The translations under genes were made by a program, and so were the position numbers. From Pseudomonas sp. SL4(2022) (lineage in GTDB: Bacteria > Pseudomonadota > Gammaproteobacteria > Pseudomonadales > Pseudomonadaceae): a stretch of 64,000 nt of DNA. The notes under the pieces were generated by a model. The model had not been told where the DNA came from. It searched no databases and saw only the letters and a list, made by a program, of their open reading frames with translations. Positions 48,236 through 58,144 of this stretch are shown here, piece by piece. The DNA is taken from NCBI RefSeq assembly GCF_026625725.1, contig NZ_CP113060.1:3602001-3666000 (forward strand), in the 5' to 3' direction. Each line of letters opens with the position of its first letter. Positions within the stretch are counted from its first letter, which is position 1.

Positions 48236-49614
48236 GTGAGGCCGAGCTGAGCGAGTCGTTCACTGGCCGTCGCGGCGAATCCCTGCGTCTACGCCTGATG
48301 CTTGGTACAGCGGTGCTGGCCGTGCTGTTTATGCTGGCGCTGTTGCCGGCCTTGCGTGGCGCTTTTGTCATCGCCCTGGAGCAGTCCATCGAAAAACGTC
48401 TGGCTTCGGATGCCGCCGGCCTGGTTTCTGCCGCGCGTACCGAGCAGGGTCGATTGAACATGCCGGACAAACTGCCGGCTGAAGAATTCGACAGCCTGGA
48501 AGCCAAGCTGCTGGGTTTTATCTACGACCGCCAGGGCAAACTGGTCTGGCAGTCACGCTCCTCGCTGGATGAAAGTGTCAGCTACCGCCCGCGCTATGAC
48601 GGCCGTGGCCACGAGTTTGTACGCATTCACGATGCTGAGGGTCGCGAGTTCTTCGTTTATGACGTGGAAATCGACCTGCTGCGCGAACAGCGCGCGGCCT
48701 TCAGCGTGGTCACCATGCAGCCGGCCAGTGATTATCAGACCATGTACGACGGCTTTATGGGCCAGCTCTACCTCTGGCTCGGTGGTGCGCTGCTGGTGTT
48801 GCTTGGGCTGCTGTGGTTCGGCCTGACCTGGGGCTTTCGCAGCCTGCGCGGGCTTAGTGCCGAGTTGGATCAGGTGGAGGCGGGCACCCGCGCCGGCCTG
48901 AGTGAAGAGCACCCGCGAGAGTTACTGCGCCTGACGGGCTCGCTCAACCGCCTGCTGGAGAGCGAACGTCAGCAGCGCGAACGTTACCGGCATTCCCTGG
49001 ACGACCTGGCGCACAGCCTGAAAACCCCCTTGGCAGTGCTGCAAAGCGTGGCTGAAGTGATCGACAAGCAGGCGCAGAACCGCGAGCAATCGCAGGTGCT
49101 GCAGCAGCAGATCGAGCGCATGAGCCAGCAGATCGGCTATCAACTGCAGCGTGCTAGCCTGCGAAAAAGCGGCTTGATCCGCCACAGCACACACCTGGGG
49201 CCGTTACTCGATACGCTCTGCGGCGCACTGGACAAGGTCTACCGCGACAAACAGGTGCAGGTGCTGCGCGATTTTGCCAGCGAACAGCACCTGCCAATGG
49301 AACGCGGCGCGTTGCTGGAGTTACTCGGCAACCTGCTGGAAAACGCCTACCGCCTATGTCTTGGTCAGGTGCGTGTGAGCGTGCGTCAGCAGGGCGGCAT
49401 GCTCGAACTGTGTGTGGACGACGACGGCCCTGGCGTGCCGGCTGATCAGCGCGAACGCATCCTGCGCCGTGGCGAGCGGCTGGATACTCAGCATCCGGGG
49501 CAGGGTATCGGTACCGCAGTGATCAAGGACATCATCGAAAGCTACGACGGTGAGTTACGACTGGGCGACGCATCCTTGGGCGGAGCGAGTTTTTGTGTGC
49601 GGCTGCACCTGTAA
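48232..49614 (+). CDS. phoQ: two-component sensor histidine kinase PhoQ
   Basis: 460 residues. First membrane segment (about 22-45), periplasmic sensor, second membrane segment LYLWLGGALLVLLGLLWFGL (about 178-197), HAMP, H-box HSLDDLAHSLKTPLAVLQ with the phosphorylated His, N-box ELLGNLLENAYRL, G-boxes DDDGPGVP and HPGQGIGTAV. Stop at 49614 faces phhC. Phosphorylates PhoP; senses Mg2+ and antimicrobial peptides. Confidence 0.95.
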   Translation: MSEAELSESFTGRRGESLRLRLMLGTAVLAVLFMLALLPALRGAFVIALEQSIEKRLASDAAGLVSAARTEQGRLNMPDKLPAEEFDSLEAKLLGFIYDRQGKLVWQSRSSLDESVSYRPRYDGRGHEFVRIHDAEGREFFVYDVEIDLLREQRAAFSVVTMQPASDYQTMYDGFMGQLYLWLGGALLVLLGLLWFGLTWGFRSLRGLSAELDQVEAGTRAGLSEEHPRELLRLTGSLNRLLESERQQRERYRHSLDDLAHSLKTPLAVLQSVAEVIDKQAQNREQSQVLQQQIERMSQQIGYQLQRASLRKSGLIRHSTHLGPLLDTLCGALDKVYRDKQVQVLRDFASEQHLPMERGALLELLGNLLENAYRLCLGQVRVSVRQQGGMLELCVDDDGPGVPADQRERILRRGERLDTQHPGQGIGTAVIKDIIESYDGELRLGDASLGGASFCVRLHL

Positions 49615-49666
49615 AATTGCCTCGCAGCGTGTGGCCGTGGGTTGTGCTCACCGCCACATGCGCTCA

Positions 49667-50863
49667 TTACTGTTTACAGACATGGCGAATGGCGCTGGCC
49701 AGCTGATCCAGGCGCTCGGCGTCCAACCCGGCCATATTCGCCCGACCTGAGCCGACCATGTACACGCTGAACTCATCGCGCAGGCGTTGCACTTGGCTTG
49801 GGCTCAGGCCGGTATAGGAGAACATGCCGCGCTGCACCGCGATATGCGCAAAGCGCTCATTCAGGCCATACGGTTGCAAGGCCTCCACCAGGCCGGCGCG
49901 CAGGCTGGCGACGCGCTGGCGCATGGCGTCGAGTTCGCTGACCCACAGGCTGTGCAGCTCGCTGTCAGCCAGGATGCTGGCAACCACTGCCGCGCCGTGG
50001 GCGGGTGGGGTGGACCAGAGATTGCGCGCGATAGAGGCCAGCTGGCTGCGCACATCCTGCAGCTTTGTTGCAGTCGCGGCGCAGACGATCAGCGCGCCAG
50101 TGCGCTCGCGGTACAGGCCGAAGTTCTTCGAACAGGAACTGGTGATCAGCAGTTCGGGCAACTCGGCGGCAAACAGGCGCACGGCAAAGGCGTCCTGCTC
50201 CAGGCCGTCGCCAAAACCCTGATAGGCAAAGTCGATCAACGGCAGCAATTCACGGGCTTTGACCACCTCCAGTACGCGCTTCCAGTCACGCGGGGTGAGG
50301 TCGAAGCCGGTGGGGTTGTGGCAGCAGGCGTGCAGCAGCACCACATCGCCTTTGGGCACGTGGGCGAGGGCGGCGATCATCGCCTCGACATTCAGCTGGT
50401 TGTCCGCGCCAACGTAAGGGTAATGACCAACGCGCAGACCAGCAGCGGCAAAGATGCTTTCGTGGATTGGCCAGGTCGGGTCACTCAGCCAGACGCCACG
50501 GCCCGGCAGGCAGTGGGCGATAAAGTCCGCACACAGGCGCAGCGCGCCAGTGCCGCCAGGGGTCTGGGTGGCACCCGCACGTTCAGCCAACAGTGGGCTG
50601 TCGGCGCCCAATACCAGTTGGCTGAGCAGCCTGCCGAACAGTGGGTCGCCATGGCCGCCGATATAGCTCTTGGTGGTTTCGCTTTCCACCAGCCGCTGTT
50701 CGGCCAGCTTGACCGCGCGTGGAATCGGCGTCAGGCCTTGAGCGTCCTTGTAAACGCCCACGCCGAGGTCGAGTTTGGCTGGGTTACGGTCAGCGCGGTA
50801 GGCGTCCATCAGGCCGAGAATCGGATCGCCCGGCACGCGCACAATGCTGTGGAAATGGCTCAC
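49667..50863 (-). CDS. phhC: aromatic amino acid aminotransferase PhhC
   Basis: 398-residue class I aminotransferase. PLP-binding Lys in [19 protein letters not shown]; substrate/cofactor regions [14 protein letters not shown] and GGTGALRL; C-terminal Arg in [10 protein letters not shown]. Start overlaps the phhB stop by 4 nt. Transaminates tyrosine/phenylalanine as the last step of the phhABC pathway, converting tyrosine made by PhhA to 4-hydroxyphenylpyruvate. Confidence 0.95.
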   Translation of the reverse strand: MSHFHSIVRVPGDPILGLMDAYRADRNPAKLDLGVGVYKDAQGLTPIPRAVKLAEQRLVESETTKSYIGGHGDPLFGRLLSQLVLGADSPLLAERAGATQTPGGTGALRLCADFIAHCLPGRGVWLSDPTWPIHESIFAAAGLRVGHYPYVGADNQLNVEAMIAALAHVPKGDVVLLHACCHNPTGFDLTPRDWKRVLEVVKARELLPLIDFAYQGFGDGLEQDAFAVRLFAAELPELLITSSCSKNFGLYRERTGALIVCAATATKLQDVRSQLASIARNLWSTPPAHGAAVVASILADSELHSLWVSELDAMRQRVASLRAGLVEALQPYGLNERFAHIAVQRGMFSYTGLSPSQVQRLRDEFSVYMVGSGRANMAGLDAERLDQLASAIRHVCKQ

Positions 50864-51213
50864 TTGCGGCCCTCGGCACCTGCAGCCAACACATCGGTGC
50901 GTGCGGCCATGATGAAGTCGTTGCGGTGCAGGCCGCGCATTTCATGGCTCCACCAAGTCACGGTGACCTTGCCCCATTCGGTGAGCAGTGCTGGATGGTG
51001 GCCAACTTCCTCGGCGATGGCGCCGACTGCGTTGGTAAAAGCCAGGGCGTGGCGGAAGTTCTTGAACAGGTAAACCCGCTCCAGTTCCATATGGTCGTCA
51101 CGCACTTCGATATTCCAGTCCGGGATTTCGCGGATCAGTTCGGCCAGCTCCTCATCGCTGACTTTCGGCGCATCGGCGCGGCAGGCTTCGCATTGTGCTT
51201 GGGCAAGGGACAT
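50860..51213 (-). CDS. phhB: pterin-4a-carbinolamine dehydratase PhhB
   Basis: 117 residues. Family motif [24 protein letters not shown] with the HHP catalytic His pair. Regenerates the pterin cofactor used by PhhA. ATG 51213 ([13 protein letters not shown]) has AGGAGA at the right distance; a longer in-frame start at 51267 would read through the REP element and is rejected. Confidence 0.94.
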   Translation of the reverse strand: MSLAQAQCEACRADAPKVSDEELAELIREIPDWNIEVRDDHMELERVYLFKNFRHALAFTNAVGAIAEEVGHHPALLTEWGKVTVTWWSHEMRGLHRNDFIMAARTDVLAAGAEGRK

Positions 51214-51239
51214 GGGGATTCTCCTAGATATGAGATTTT

Positions 51240-51314
51240 GTAGGGTCGACATGCGCGGCTTGTCCACCGTCTGTTGGAGTGCCGGGACATCCTAGCGGCA
51301 TGTCCACCTTACGC
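51240..51314. repeat. REP pair between phhA and phhB
   Basis: GTAGGGTCGACATGCGCGGC continuing to TTGTCCACC (51240-51268) and an inverted partner GGCATGTCCACCTTACG (51298-51314), overlapping the last codon of phhA. Typical Pseudomonas REP core (GGT.GACA / TGTCCACC). Could stabilise the phhA mRNA end and lower phhBC expression. Confidence 0.75.
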
Positions 51315-52094
51315 GGCTTTCGGCGGAAACTTCGGCGCATGCAAGCCTAGACGCATGGCTTGCTGCACCATGGCCATGATGTCTTCATGGGCCAGTTCAA
51401 ACAGGCGCTTGAGCTCGGGCAGGACAAAATACAGCGGCTGCAGGATGTCGATGCGGTAGGGTGTGCGCATCGCCTCAATCGGGTCGAAGGCCAAACGCTG
51501 TGGCGTATCGGACAAGCAGTAGAGGGTTTCTTTCGGCGAGGAGAGAATGCCGCCGCCGTAGATGCGTTGGCCCTGGCTGGTGTCGAGCAGGCCGAACTCG
51601 ATGGTCAGCCAGTACAGCCGCGCCAGGTATACGCGTTCTTCCTTGCTGGCGGCCAGGCCGAGCTTGCCGTAGGTGTGGGTGAATTCGGCGAACCAGGGGT
51701 TGGTCAGCAGCGGGCAGTGACCAAAGATCTCGTGGAAGATATCCGGCTCCTGCAGGTAGTCCAGCTCCTCGGGTGTGCGGATAAAAGTCGCTACCGGGAA
51801 TTGCTTGCTGGCCAGCAGTTCGAAGAAGGTCTGAAACGGAATCAGTGCCGGCACCCGCGCCACGCGCCAGCCGGTGCTGGCTTGCAGCACGTGGTTGATC
51901 TCGCCGAGCTGCGGAATGCGCTCATGGGGCAGGCCGAGCTGCTCGATTCCGTCCAGGTATTCCTGGCAGGCGCGACCTTCGATCACCTTGAGCTGGCGGG
52001 TGATCAGGGTATTCCACACCTGATGCTCGGCCTCCGGGTAATCGATAAAGCCACTGTCATCCGGTTCGCGCGCCTGGTACTGCGTGCTTTTCAT
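51309..52094 (-). CDS. phhA: phenylalanine 4-monooxygenase PhhA
   Basis: 261 residues, the bacterial size. Iron ligands: His-His in DIFHEIFGHCPLL and Glu in IEFGLLDTSQG; pterin/substrate region EINHVLQASTGWRVARVPALIPFQTFFELLA. Hydroxylates phenylalanine to tyrosine with tetrahydropterin. GGAGGCCGCG before ATG. First gene of phhABC, divergent from phhR. Confidence 0.96.
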   Translation of the reverse strand: MKSTQYQAREPDDSGFIDYPEAEHQVWNTLITRQLKVIEGRACQEYLDGIEQLGLPHERIPQLGEINHVLQASTGWRVARVPALIPFQTFFELLASKQFPVATFIRTPEELDYLQEPDIFHEIFGHCPLLTNPWFAEFTHTYGKLGLAASKEERVYLARLYWLTIEFGLLDTSQGQRIYGGGILSSPKETLYCLSDTPQRLAFDPIEAMRTPYRIDILQPLYFVLPELKRLFELAHEDIMAMVQQAMRLGLHAPKFPPKAA

Positions 52095-52204
52095 CGCGGC
52101 CTCCTGCTGGGGCTTTGTTGTTTTATTGGATTCAGGAATACGCCAGCTCGTGCGGTTATGCAGCCCAGGTCTGGGTCTGATGCAGGAGGAAAGGGCTGTT
52201 ATTT

Positions 52205-52222
52205 CGTAAAGAAATGGTTACG
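52205..52222. promoter_or_regulatory. PhhR (TyrR-type) box
   Basis: CGTAAA GAAATG GTTACG: near-perfect 18-bp inverted repeat fitting TGTAAA-N6-TTTACA, about 110 bp upstream of phhA and 130 bp upstream of phhR. Confidence 0.75.
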
Positions 52223-52351
52223 TGGTCGGCTGTGTGGCGAACTGTCGTCTTGCTGCTGCGCTAATCTGTCACATATTCTTGACGAATAATCCGTCGCCTT
52301 CATCGATTGTTCGCCGTTGGCGGCCATAACAAGACCCATAAGAGCCCTGCC

Positions 52352-53905
52352 ATGCGTATCAAAGTCCACTGCCAGAACCGAATTGGCATCCTGCGCGACA
52401 TCCTCAACCTGTTGGTCGAATACGGCATCAACGTCGCCCGTGGCGAAGTCGGTGGCGAGCAGGGCAATGCTATCTATCTGCACTGTCCGAACCTGATCAA
52501 CCTGCAGTTCCAGTCACTACGGCCGAAGTTCGAGGCGATTTCCGGGGTATTCGGCGTTAAGCGCGTCGGCCTGATGCCCAGCGAGCGCCGTCATCTGGAA
52601 CTGAATGCGCTGCTTGGCGCGCTGGATTTCCCGGTGTTGTCGATCGACATGGGCGGCTCAATCGTCGCGGCCAACCGCAGCGCCGCTCAGCTCTTGGGCG
52701 TGCGGGTGGATGAAGTGCCGGGTATTCCGTTGTCGCGCTACGCCGAGGACTTCGACCTGCCGGAGTTGGTGCGTGCCAACAAGTCGCGGATCAATGGCCT
52801 GCGGGTGAAAGTGAAGGGCGATGTGTTTCTCGCCGATATCGCGCCACTGCAAACCGAGCATGACGAAAGCGATGCCATGGCCGGCGCGGTGTTGACCTTG
52901 CATCGCGCTGACCGTGTGGGTGAGCGCATCTACAACGTGCGCAAGCAGGAGCTGCGCGGTTTCGATTCGATTTTTCAGAGTTCCAAGGTGATGGCTGCTG
53001 TGGTGCGCGAAGCGCGGCGCATGGCCCCGTTGGATGCGCCGTTGCTGATCGAGGGCGAAACCGGCACCGGCAAGGAGTTGCTGGCGCGTGCCTGTCACCT
53101 GGCCAGTCCGCGTGGACAATCGCCGTTTATGGCGCTGAACTGCGCCGGCTTGCCGGAATCCATGGCCGAGACTGAGCTGTTCGGCTACGGTCCGGGTGCC
53201 TTTGAAGGCGCGCGGCCGGAAGGCAAGCTGGGCCTGTTGGAATTGACCGCCGGTGGCACGTTGTTTCTCGATGGCGTCGGCGAGATGAGCCCGCGCCTGC
53301 AGGCCAAGCTGCTGCGTTTTCTCCAAGACGGCTGCTTCCGTCGGGTCGGCAGTGACGAGGAGGTGTACCTGGATGTGCGGGTGATCTGCGCCACTCAGGT
53401 GGATCTGTCCGAACTCTGTGCCAAGGGCGAGTTCCGCCAGGATCTGTATCACCGCCTCAACGTGCTCAGCCTGCACATTCCACCGCTGCGCGAATGCCTG
53501 GATGGCCTGCCGCCGCTGGTGGAGCACTTTCTTGACCAGGCCAGCCGACAGATCGGTTGCCCGCTGCCCAAACTTGCGCCGCTGGTACTGGACAAGCTCA
53601 GCCATTACCACTGGCCGGGCAATGTGCGCCAACTGGAGAACGTCCTGTTTCAGGCCGTTTCACTGTGTGACGGCGGGGTCGTCAAGGGCGAACATATTCG
53701 TCTGCCCGACTACGGCGCGCCGCAGCCGCTGGGCGAGTTTTCTGTGGAAGGTGATCTGGATGAAATTCTTGGACGCTTCGAGAAAGCCGTGCTGGAGCGC
53801 CTGTTCCATGACCACCCGAGCAGTCGTCAACTGGGCAAACGCCTCGGCGTTTCGCACACCACCATCGCCAACAAGCTGCGTCAGCATGGGTTGGGGAAGG
53901 AATAG
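52352..53905 (+). CDS. phhR: PhhR, TyrR-family transcriptional activator
   Basis: 517 residues. ACT domain (about 1-75, MRIKVHCQNRIGILRDILNLLVEYGINVAR), PAS domain (about 78-190, ALDFPVLSIDMGGSIVAANRS), AAA+ domain with Walker A GETGTGKELLA and Walker B GGTLFLDGVGEMS, and a C-terminal helix-turn-helix PSSRQLGKRLGVSHTTIANKLRQHGLG. In the sigma54-contact loop the usual GAFTGA reads GAFEGA. Activates phhABC in response to aromatic amino acids. ATG 52352 gives the standard TyrR N-terminus. Confidence 0.95.
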   Translation: MRIKVHCQNRIGILRDILNLLVEYGINVARGEVGGEQGNAIYLHCPNLINLQFQSLRPKFEAISGVFGVKRVGLMPSERRHLELNALLGALDFPVLSIDMGGSIVAANRSAAQLLGVRVDEVPGIPLSRYAEDFDLPELVRANKSRINGLRVKVKGDVFLADIAPLQTEHDESDAMAGAVLTLHRADRVGERIYNVRKQELRGFDSIFQSSKVMAAVVREARRMAPLDAPLLIEGETGTGKELLARACHLASPRGQSPFMALNCAGLPESMAETELFGYGPGAFEGARPEGKLGLLELTAGGTLFLDGVGEMSPRLQAKLLRFLQDGCFRRVGSDEEVYLDVRVICATQVDLSELCAKGEFRQDLYHRLNVLSLHIPPLRECLDGLPPLVEHFLDQASRQIGCPLPKLAPLVLDKLSHYHWPGNVRQLENVLFQAVSLCDGGVVKGEHIRLPDYGAPQPLGEFSVEGDLDEILGRFEKAVLERLFHDHPSSRQLGKRLGVSHTTIANKLRQHGLGKE

Positions 53906-53987
53906 GGTTCTGGCCTCGAAGACAATAGGGTTTAGCGCTAGAGTGTGCTGAGGCCGCTTACGCAGCGGTGCCGCCGCAAGGATTGCC

Positions 53988-55061
53988 ATGCTGAACATAA
54001 ATCGCAGTGATGCCCAGCAACGCGCCGATGAGATCGGCGTATTCAACCGTGAACTGGCGCGCCTCGAGGCCGAACAGGTTCTGAGCCTGAATGACAGTCA
54101 GCGTGCCAAGCTGCATGACTACCAGCAGCAGTTGCTCAATCGCTACCTGGCCGCCTTTGATATCGACCACAACACCCAGGCCCGGCAATTGTCGCTGGGG
54201 ATGCGTATTGCCTCGTTCCTGGGGGCGCTGGCGTTGGCGGCCAGTGTGTTTTTCCTGTTTTATCAATTCTGGGGGCTGTTCGGCACTCAGAGCCAAGTGG
54301 CGATTCTGCTGACAGCGAGCATCGCTTCGTTTGGTTTGACGCTATGGGTGCAACGCCTCGATAGTTCGGGCTACTTCAGCAAGCTGGCGGCGTTGGTGGC
54401 CTTTACCTGCTTTGTGCTGAACATCGTCATGCTCGGGCAGATATTCAATATCACGCCATCGAATAACGCCTTACTGCCTTGGGCACTTTATGGGTTGCTG
54501 CTGGCCTATGCCTGCGGTGCGCGGCTGCTGCTGGCGGCCGGTCTCAGCTGTTTGCTGGCCTTTGCCGCAGCGCGGATCGCTAGTTGGGGCGGCATCTTCT
54601 GGCTGGGATTTGCCCAGCGTCCGGAGAACTTCATCCCGGCTGCGCTGCTGATCTTCGCGTTGCCGCTGCTGATTGATCAACGCCGCTTCGATGGCTTTGC
54701 CGTGATCTACCGGGTATTTGGCCTGCTTGGGGTGTTTCTGCCTGTACTGGTGCTGGCTTACTGGGGCGCGGCCAGTTACCTGGATTGGCCGGTGGAGGTG
54801 ATCGAGACGGCTTACCAGTCGGCTGGCTTTATCCTGGCTGCGCTGGTGATCTGGCTGGGCGTGCGCCGCGGCTGGGCGGATGTGGTCAATACTGGTCTGA
54901 GCTTCTTTGTGATCTTCCTCTACACCAAGCTGTTCGACTGGTGGTGGGACAGCATGCCCAAGTACCTGTTCTTCCTGGTACTGGGCCTGAGTGCAGTGCT
55001 GATTCTCTTGCTACTGCGGCGCTTGCGCAGCCGCCATGGGCTGCTGGGAGGTGGGCAATGA
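53988..55061 (+). CDS. DUF2157-type membrane protein
   Basis: 357 residues. A cytoplasmic helical N-terminus (NINRSDAQQRADEIGVFNRELARLEAEQ, about 1-70) then about nine membrane segments (from IASFLGALALAASVFFLFYQFW to YLFFLVLGLSAVLILLLLRRL). Matches the DUF2157 family plan. Function unknown. Coupled to the next gene by 4-nt overlap (ATGA). Confidence 0.75.
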   Translation: MLNINRSDAQQRADEIGVFNRELARLEAEQVLSLNDSQRAKLHDYQQQLLNRYLAAFDIDHNTQARQLSLGMRIASFLGALALAASVFFLFYQFWGLFGTQSQVAILLTASIASFGLTLWVQRLDSSGYFSKLAALVAFTCFVLNIVMLGQIFNITPSNNALLPWALYGLLLAYACGARLLLAAGLSCLLAFAAARIASWGGIFWLGFAQRPENFIPAALLIFALPLLIDQRRFDGFAVIYRVFGLLGVFLPVLVLAYWGAASYLDWPVEVIETAYQSAGFILAALVIWLGVRRGWADVVNTGLSFFVIFLYTKLFDWWWDSMPKYLFFLVLGLSAVLILLLLRRLRSRHGLLGGGQ

Positions 55062-55921
55062 GCCATCTACGTTACCTGGTTGCCGGCCTAGCGCTGATCG
55101 GCCTGGTCAATGCAGTCGCGTTGCTGGGCGCGGCCTGGAATCGCGAGGAACCGGCGGAAAGCAGCCTGCAGCTGAGCGAGCGCGAGCTGGGCAACACCTA
55201 CGCCTATTGGCGCAAGGACAACAGCAGCCTGACGCTGCGCCTGGATTACCGCTGGCCCAGCCGCGACAGCGAGCATGACTACTTGTCGATCAGCGCCGAG
55301 AAAATGGCCGAGCTGGGGTTTGCCTTGCCTGGTGAGTTGAACGATGAGAGCGTGCGCCGCTACCGTCGGCAGCTGGATCGCGATGCATTACTGGTGCTGG
55401 AGTTGGATGGGCCGGCCTATCAGCGTGAGGTGGCCCTGGCCCAGGCGGCCTATGCCGAGGCGCTGCGCCTGGCCAAGTCCGTACCGGACAGCCAGGAGCT
55501 GCGCGAGGCGGCTGACTATGCCGGCAAGGCACTTGAGCAAGAGCAGCAGCGCGCCAGTCGCTTGCTGGTGGTGGATGTCGGGCTCGATCAGCAGGTGCTG
55601 CGGGCGCGTTACCCGGACCGTCAGCGCTATGCCATCGTGCGCGCGATTGTTGAGGCGCAGGCCAGCAGCGTGGTCACGCAATGGACCGGTGAGGGCGATG
55701 ACCCGCGTCCGCAAGCGCAGCGCTGGGTCTGGCAGTTCGGCGGTTCGGCCGACACGCCTGGTCTGCAAAGCCTCAATCTGCCGCGGCGCTGGCATGCGAC
55801 TTTCGCCAACCTGAAGGAATACGACGTGCAAACGGAAGCGGGGCATGCCAAGCGCTTTAGCGCCGAACTAGCCTTTGGCCGGCGTCTGGAACCCTGGTTT
55901 GTCGAGTTGGCGGCCCGTTAG
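55058..55921 (+). CDS. DUF4824-like exported/anchored protein
   Basis: 287 residues from ATG 55058 (MSHLRYLVAGLALIGLVNAVAL), an N-terminal membrane anchor or signal, followed by a soluble periplasmic region (SERELGNTYAYWRKDNSSLTLRLDYRWPSRDS; AYAEALRLAKSV). GGGAGGTGG ribosome-binding site. Always seems paired with a DUF2157 membrane gene, as here; the family name is from memory. Function unknown. Confidence 0.65.
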   Translation: MSHLRYLVAGLALIGLVNAVALLGAAWNREEPAESSLQLSERELGNTYAYWRKDNSSLTLRLDYRWPSRDSEHDYLSISAEKMAELGFALPGELNDESVRRYRRQLDRDALLVLELDGPAYQREVALAQAAYAEALRLAKSVPDSQELREAADYAGKALEQEQQRASRLLVVDVGLDQQVLRARYPDRQRYAIVRAIVEAQASSVVTQWTGEGDDPRPQAQRWVWQFGGSADTPGLQSLNLPRRWHATFANLKEYDVQTEAGHAKRFSAELAFGRRLEPWFVELAAR

Positions 55922-56042
55922 TTGTTCCCTACGACCAAGGTGCAATGGCTCGGTGTGCGCGTGCAGAGGAGACTGAGGCGATCCATTCCTGAATGGCTTG
56001 GGTGCAAGCGCTTCTCCATTCCTCCCCCGGAATGATGTGTGT
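55922..56042 (+). other. untranslated region after the DUF4824 gene
   Basis: 121 bp ending in the terminator at 56043. Contains a short inverted repeat (CCATTC/GAATGG at about 55982-55995). No ORF; a long 3' UTR or small RNA are both possible, neither is demonstrated. Confidence 0.35.
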
Positions 56043-56066
56043 GGCGACCTCTCAGGTCGCCTTTTT
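56043..56066 (+). terminator. intrinsic terminator before acsA
   Basis: GGCGACC, loop TCTCA, GGTCGCC followed by TTTTT. Confidence 0.95.
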
Positions 56067-56188
56067 GCCTGCTAAAACCCCTAACACGATCGCCGTAGAG
56101 CGTTAAGACCATGGTCGAATGGCCCTCTGGTAGAGCGCGGGCTACAAAATGGCACATAGAACAACAACTACCCACTGAGGTGTTTCAG

Positions 56189-58144
56189 ATGAGTGCTGCG
56201 TCCTTGTATCCCGTGCGCCCGGAGGTGGCTGCCCAGTCGCTGACGGATGAGGCGACCTATAAAGCCATGTACCAGCAATCGGTGATCAATCCTGATGGGT
56301 TCTGGCGAGAGCAGGCCAAGCGTATCGACTGGATCAAGCCGTTCACCAAGGTCAAACAGACGTCCTTCGACGATCATCACGTTGATATCAAGTGGTTCGC
56401 CGATGGCACCCTGAACGTTTCCTACAACTGCCTGGACCGCCACCTGGAAACTCGTGGTGACCAGGTGGCGATCATCTGGGAAGGCGATGACCCGTCCGAA
56501 CATCAGGAAATCACCTACCGCCAGTTGCATGAGCAAGTGTGCAAGTTCGCCAATGCCCTGCGCGGTCAGGATGTTCATCGCGGCGATGTCGTAACCATTT
56601 ATATGCCGATGATCCCGCAGGCCGTGGTGGCGATGCTGGCCTGTACCCGCATTGGCGCGATCCACTCGGTGGTGTTTGGCGGTTTCTCCCCGGAGGCATT
56701 GGCAGGCCGCATCATCGACTGCCAGTCCAAAGTGGTGATCACGGCAGACGAAGGTTTGCGTGGCGGTAAGAAAACCCCGCTCAAAGCCAACGTTGATGAC
56801 GCGCTGACCAACCCGGAAACCAGCAGCGTGCAGAAAGTAATTGTCTGCAAGCGCACCGCCAGCCCGATCAAGTGGAACCAGCATCGCGACATCTGGTACG
56901 AAGACCTGATGGCCGTGGCCTCAAGCCACTGCGCACCGAAAGAAATGGGCGCTGAAGAAGCCCTGTTTATCCTCTACACCTCCGGCTCCACCGGTAAACC
57001 GAAAGGTGTGCAGCACACCACTGGCGGCTATTTGGTGTATGCCGCGCTGACCCATGAGCGGGTGTTCGACTACAAACCCGGTGACGTCTACTGGTGCACC
57101 GCCGACGTGGGCTGGGTCACCGGTCACAGCTATATCGTCTACGGCCCGCTGGCCAACGGTGCGACCACGCTGCTGTTCGAAGGTATTCCGAATTACCCGG
57201 ACATTACTCGCGTGTCGAAGATCATCGACAAGCACAAGGTCAATATCCTCTACACCGCCCCCACGGCGATCCGCGCCATGATGGCTCAGGGCCAGGAGGC
57301 GGTAGCCGGTGCTGACGGTTCCAGCCTGCGCTTGCTCGGTTCGGTCGGTGAGCCGATCAACCCGGAAGCCTGGAACTGGTATTACAAAACCGTCGGTAAA
57401 GAGCGTTGCCCGATTGTCGATACCTGGTGGCAAACCGAAACAGGCGGCATTCTGATTAGCCCGCTGCCCGGTGCCACCGCGCTCAAGCCGGGCTCGGCAA
57501 CCCGTCCATTCTTTGGCGTTCAGCCGGCACTTGTCGATAACCTGGGCAACCTGATCGATGGCGCGGCTGAAGGTAATCTGGTGATCATCGATTCCTGGCC
57601 GGGCCAGGCGCGCACCTTGTACGGTGACCACGACCGCTTTGTCGATACCTACTTCAAGACCTTCAAAGGCATGTACTTCACCGGTGACGGTGCGCGCCGC
57701 GACGAAGACGGTTACTACTGGATCACTGGTCGCGTTGATGATGTGCTCAACGTATCTGGCCACCGCATGGGCACCGCCGAAATTGAGAGTGCCATGGTCG
57801 CCCACCCGAAAGTCGCCGAGGCGGCTGTGGTCGGTGTGCCGCACGATATCAAAGGGCAGGGTATCTATGTTTACGTCACCTTGAATGGTGGAGAAGAACC
57901 TTCCGAACAATTGCGCTTAGAGTTGAAAAACTGGGTGCGCAAGGAAATCGGGCCGATTGCCTCGCCGGACGTGATTCAGTGGGCCCCTGGCCTGCCGAAA
58001 ACCCGCTCGGGCAAGATCATGCGCCGCATCCTGCGCAAGATCGCCACCGCCGAATACGATGCACTCGGCGACATCTCCACGCTGGCCGATCCTGGCGTGG
58101 TGCAGCACCTTATCGACACTCACCGCGAGATGCAGGCGGCCTGA
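56189..58144 (+). CDS. acsA: acetyl-CoA synthetase AcsA
   Basis: 651 residues, the standard length. Adenylate-forming signature [22 protein letters not shown], the A-motifs [16 protein letters not shown] and WWQTETGG, the hinge region [21 protein letters not shown], and the acetylated catalytic Lys in [15 protein letters not shown]. Activates acetate to acetyl-CoA. ATG 56189 after GAGG gives the family N-terminus ([16 protein letters not shown]). Monocistronic; synteny acsA-aotJ as in P. aeruginosa. Confidence 0.97.
   Translation: MSAASLYPVRPEVAAQSLTDEATYKAMYQQSVINPDGFWREQAKRIDWIKPFTKVKQTSFDDHHVDIKWFADGTLNVSYNCLDRHLETRGDQVAIIWEGDDPSEHQEITYRQLHEQVCKFANALRGQDVHRGDVVTIYMPMIPQAVVAMLACTRIGAIHSVVFGGFSPEALAGRIIDCQSKVVITADEGLRGGKKTPLKANVDDALTNPETSSVQKVIVCKRTASPIKWNQHRDIWYEDLMAVASSHCAPKEMGAEEALFILYTSGSTGKPKGVQHTTGGYLVYAALTHERVFDYKPGDVYWCTADVGWVTGHSYIVYGPLANGATTLLFEGIPNYPDITRVSKIIDKHKVNILYTAPTAIRAMMAQGQEAVAGADGSSLRLLGSVGEPINPEAWNWYYKTVGKERCPIVDTWWQTETGGILISPLPGATALKPGSATRPFFGVQPALVDNLGNLIDGAAEGNLVIIDSWPGQARTLYGDHDRFVDTYFKTFKGMYFTGDGARRDEDGYYWITGRVDDVLNVSGHRMGTAEIESAMVAHPKVAEAAVVGVPHDIKGQGIYVYVTLNGGEEPSEQLRLELKNWVRKEIGPIASPDVIQWAPGLPKTRSGKIMRRILRKIATAEYDALGDISTLADPGVVQHLIDTHREMQAA

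Noticed and set aside
51214..51267. N-terminal extension of PhhB
   Set aside because: Would be encoded by the REP element; AGGAGA is placed for the ATG at 51213.
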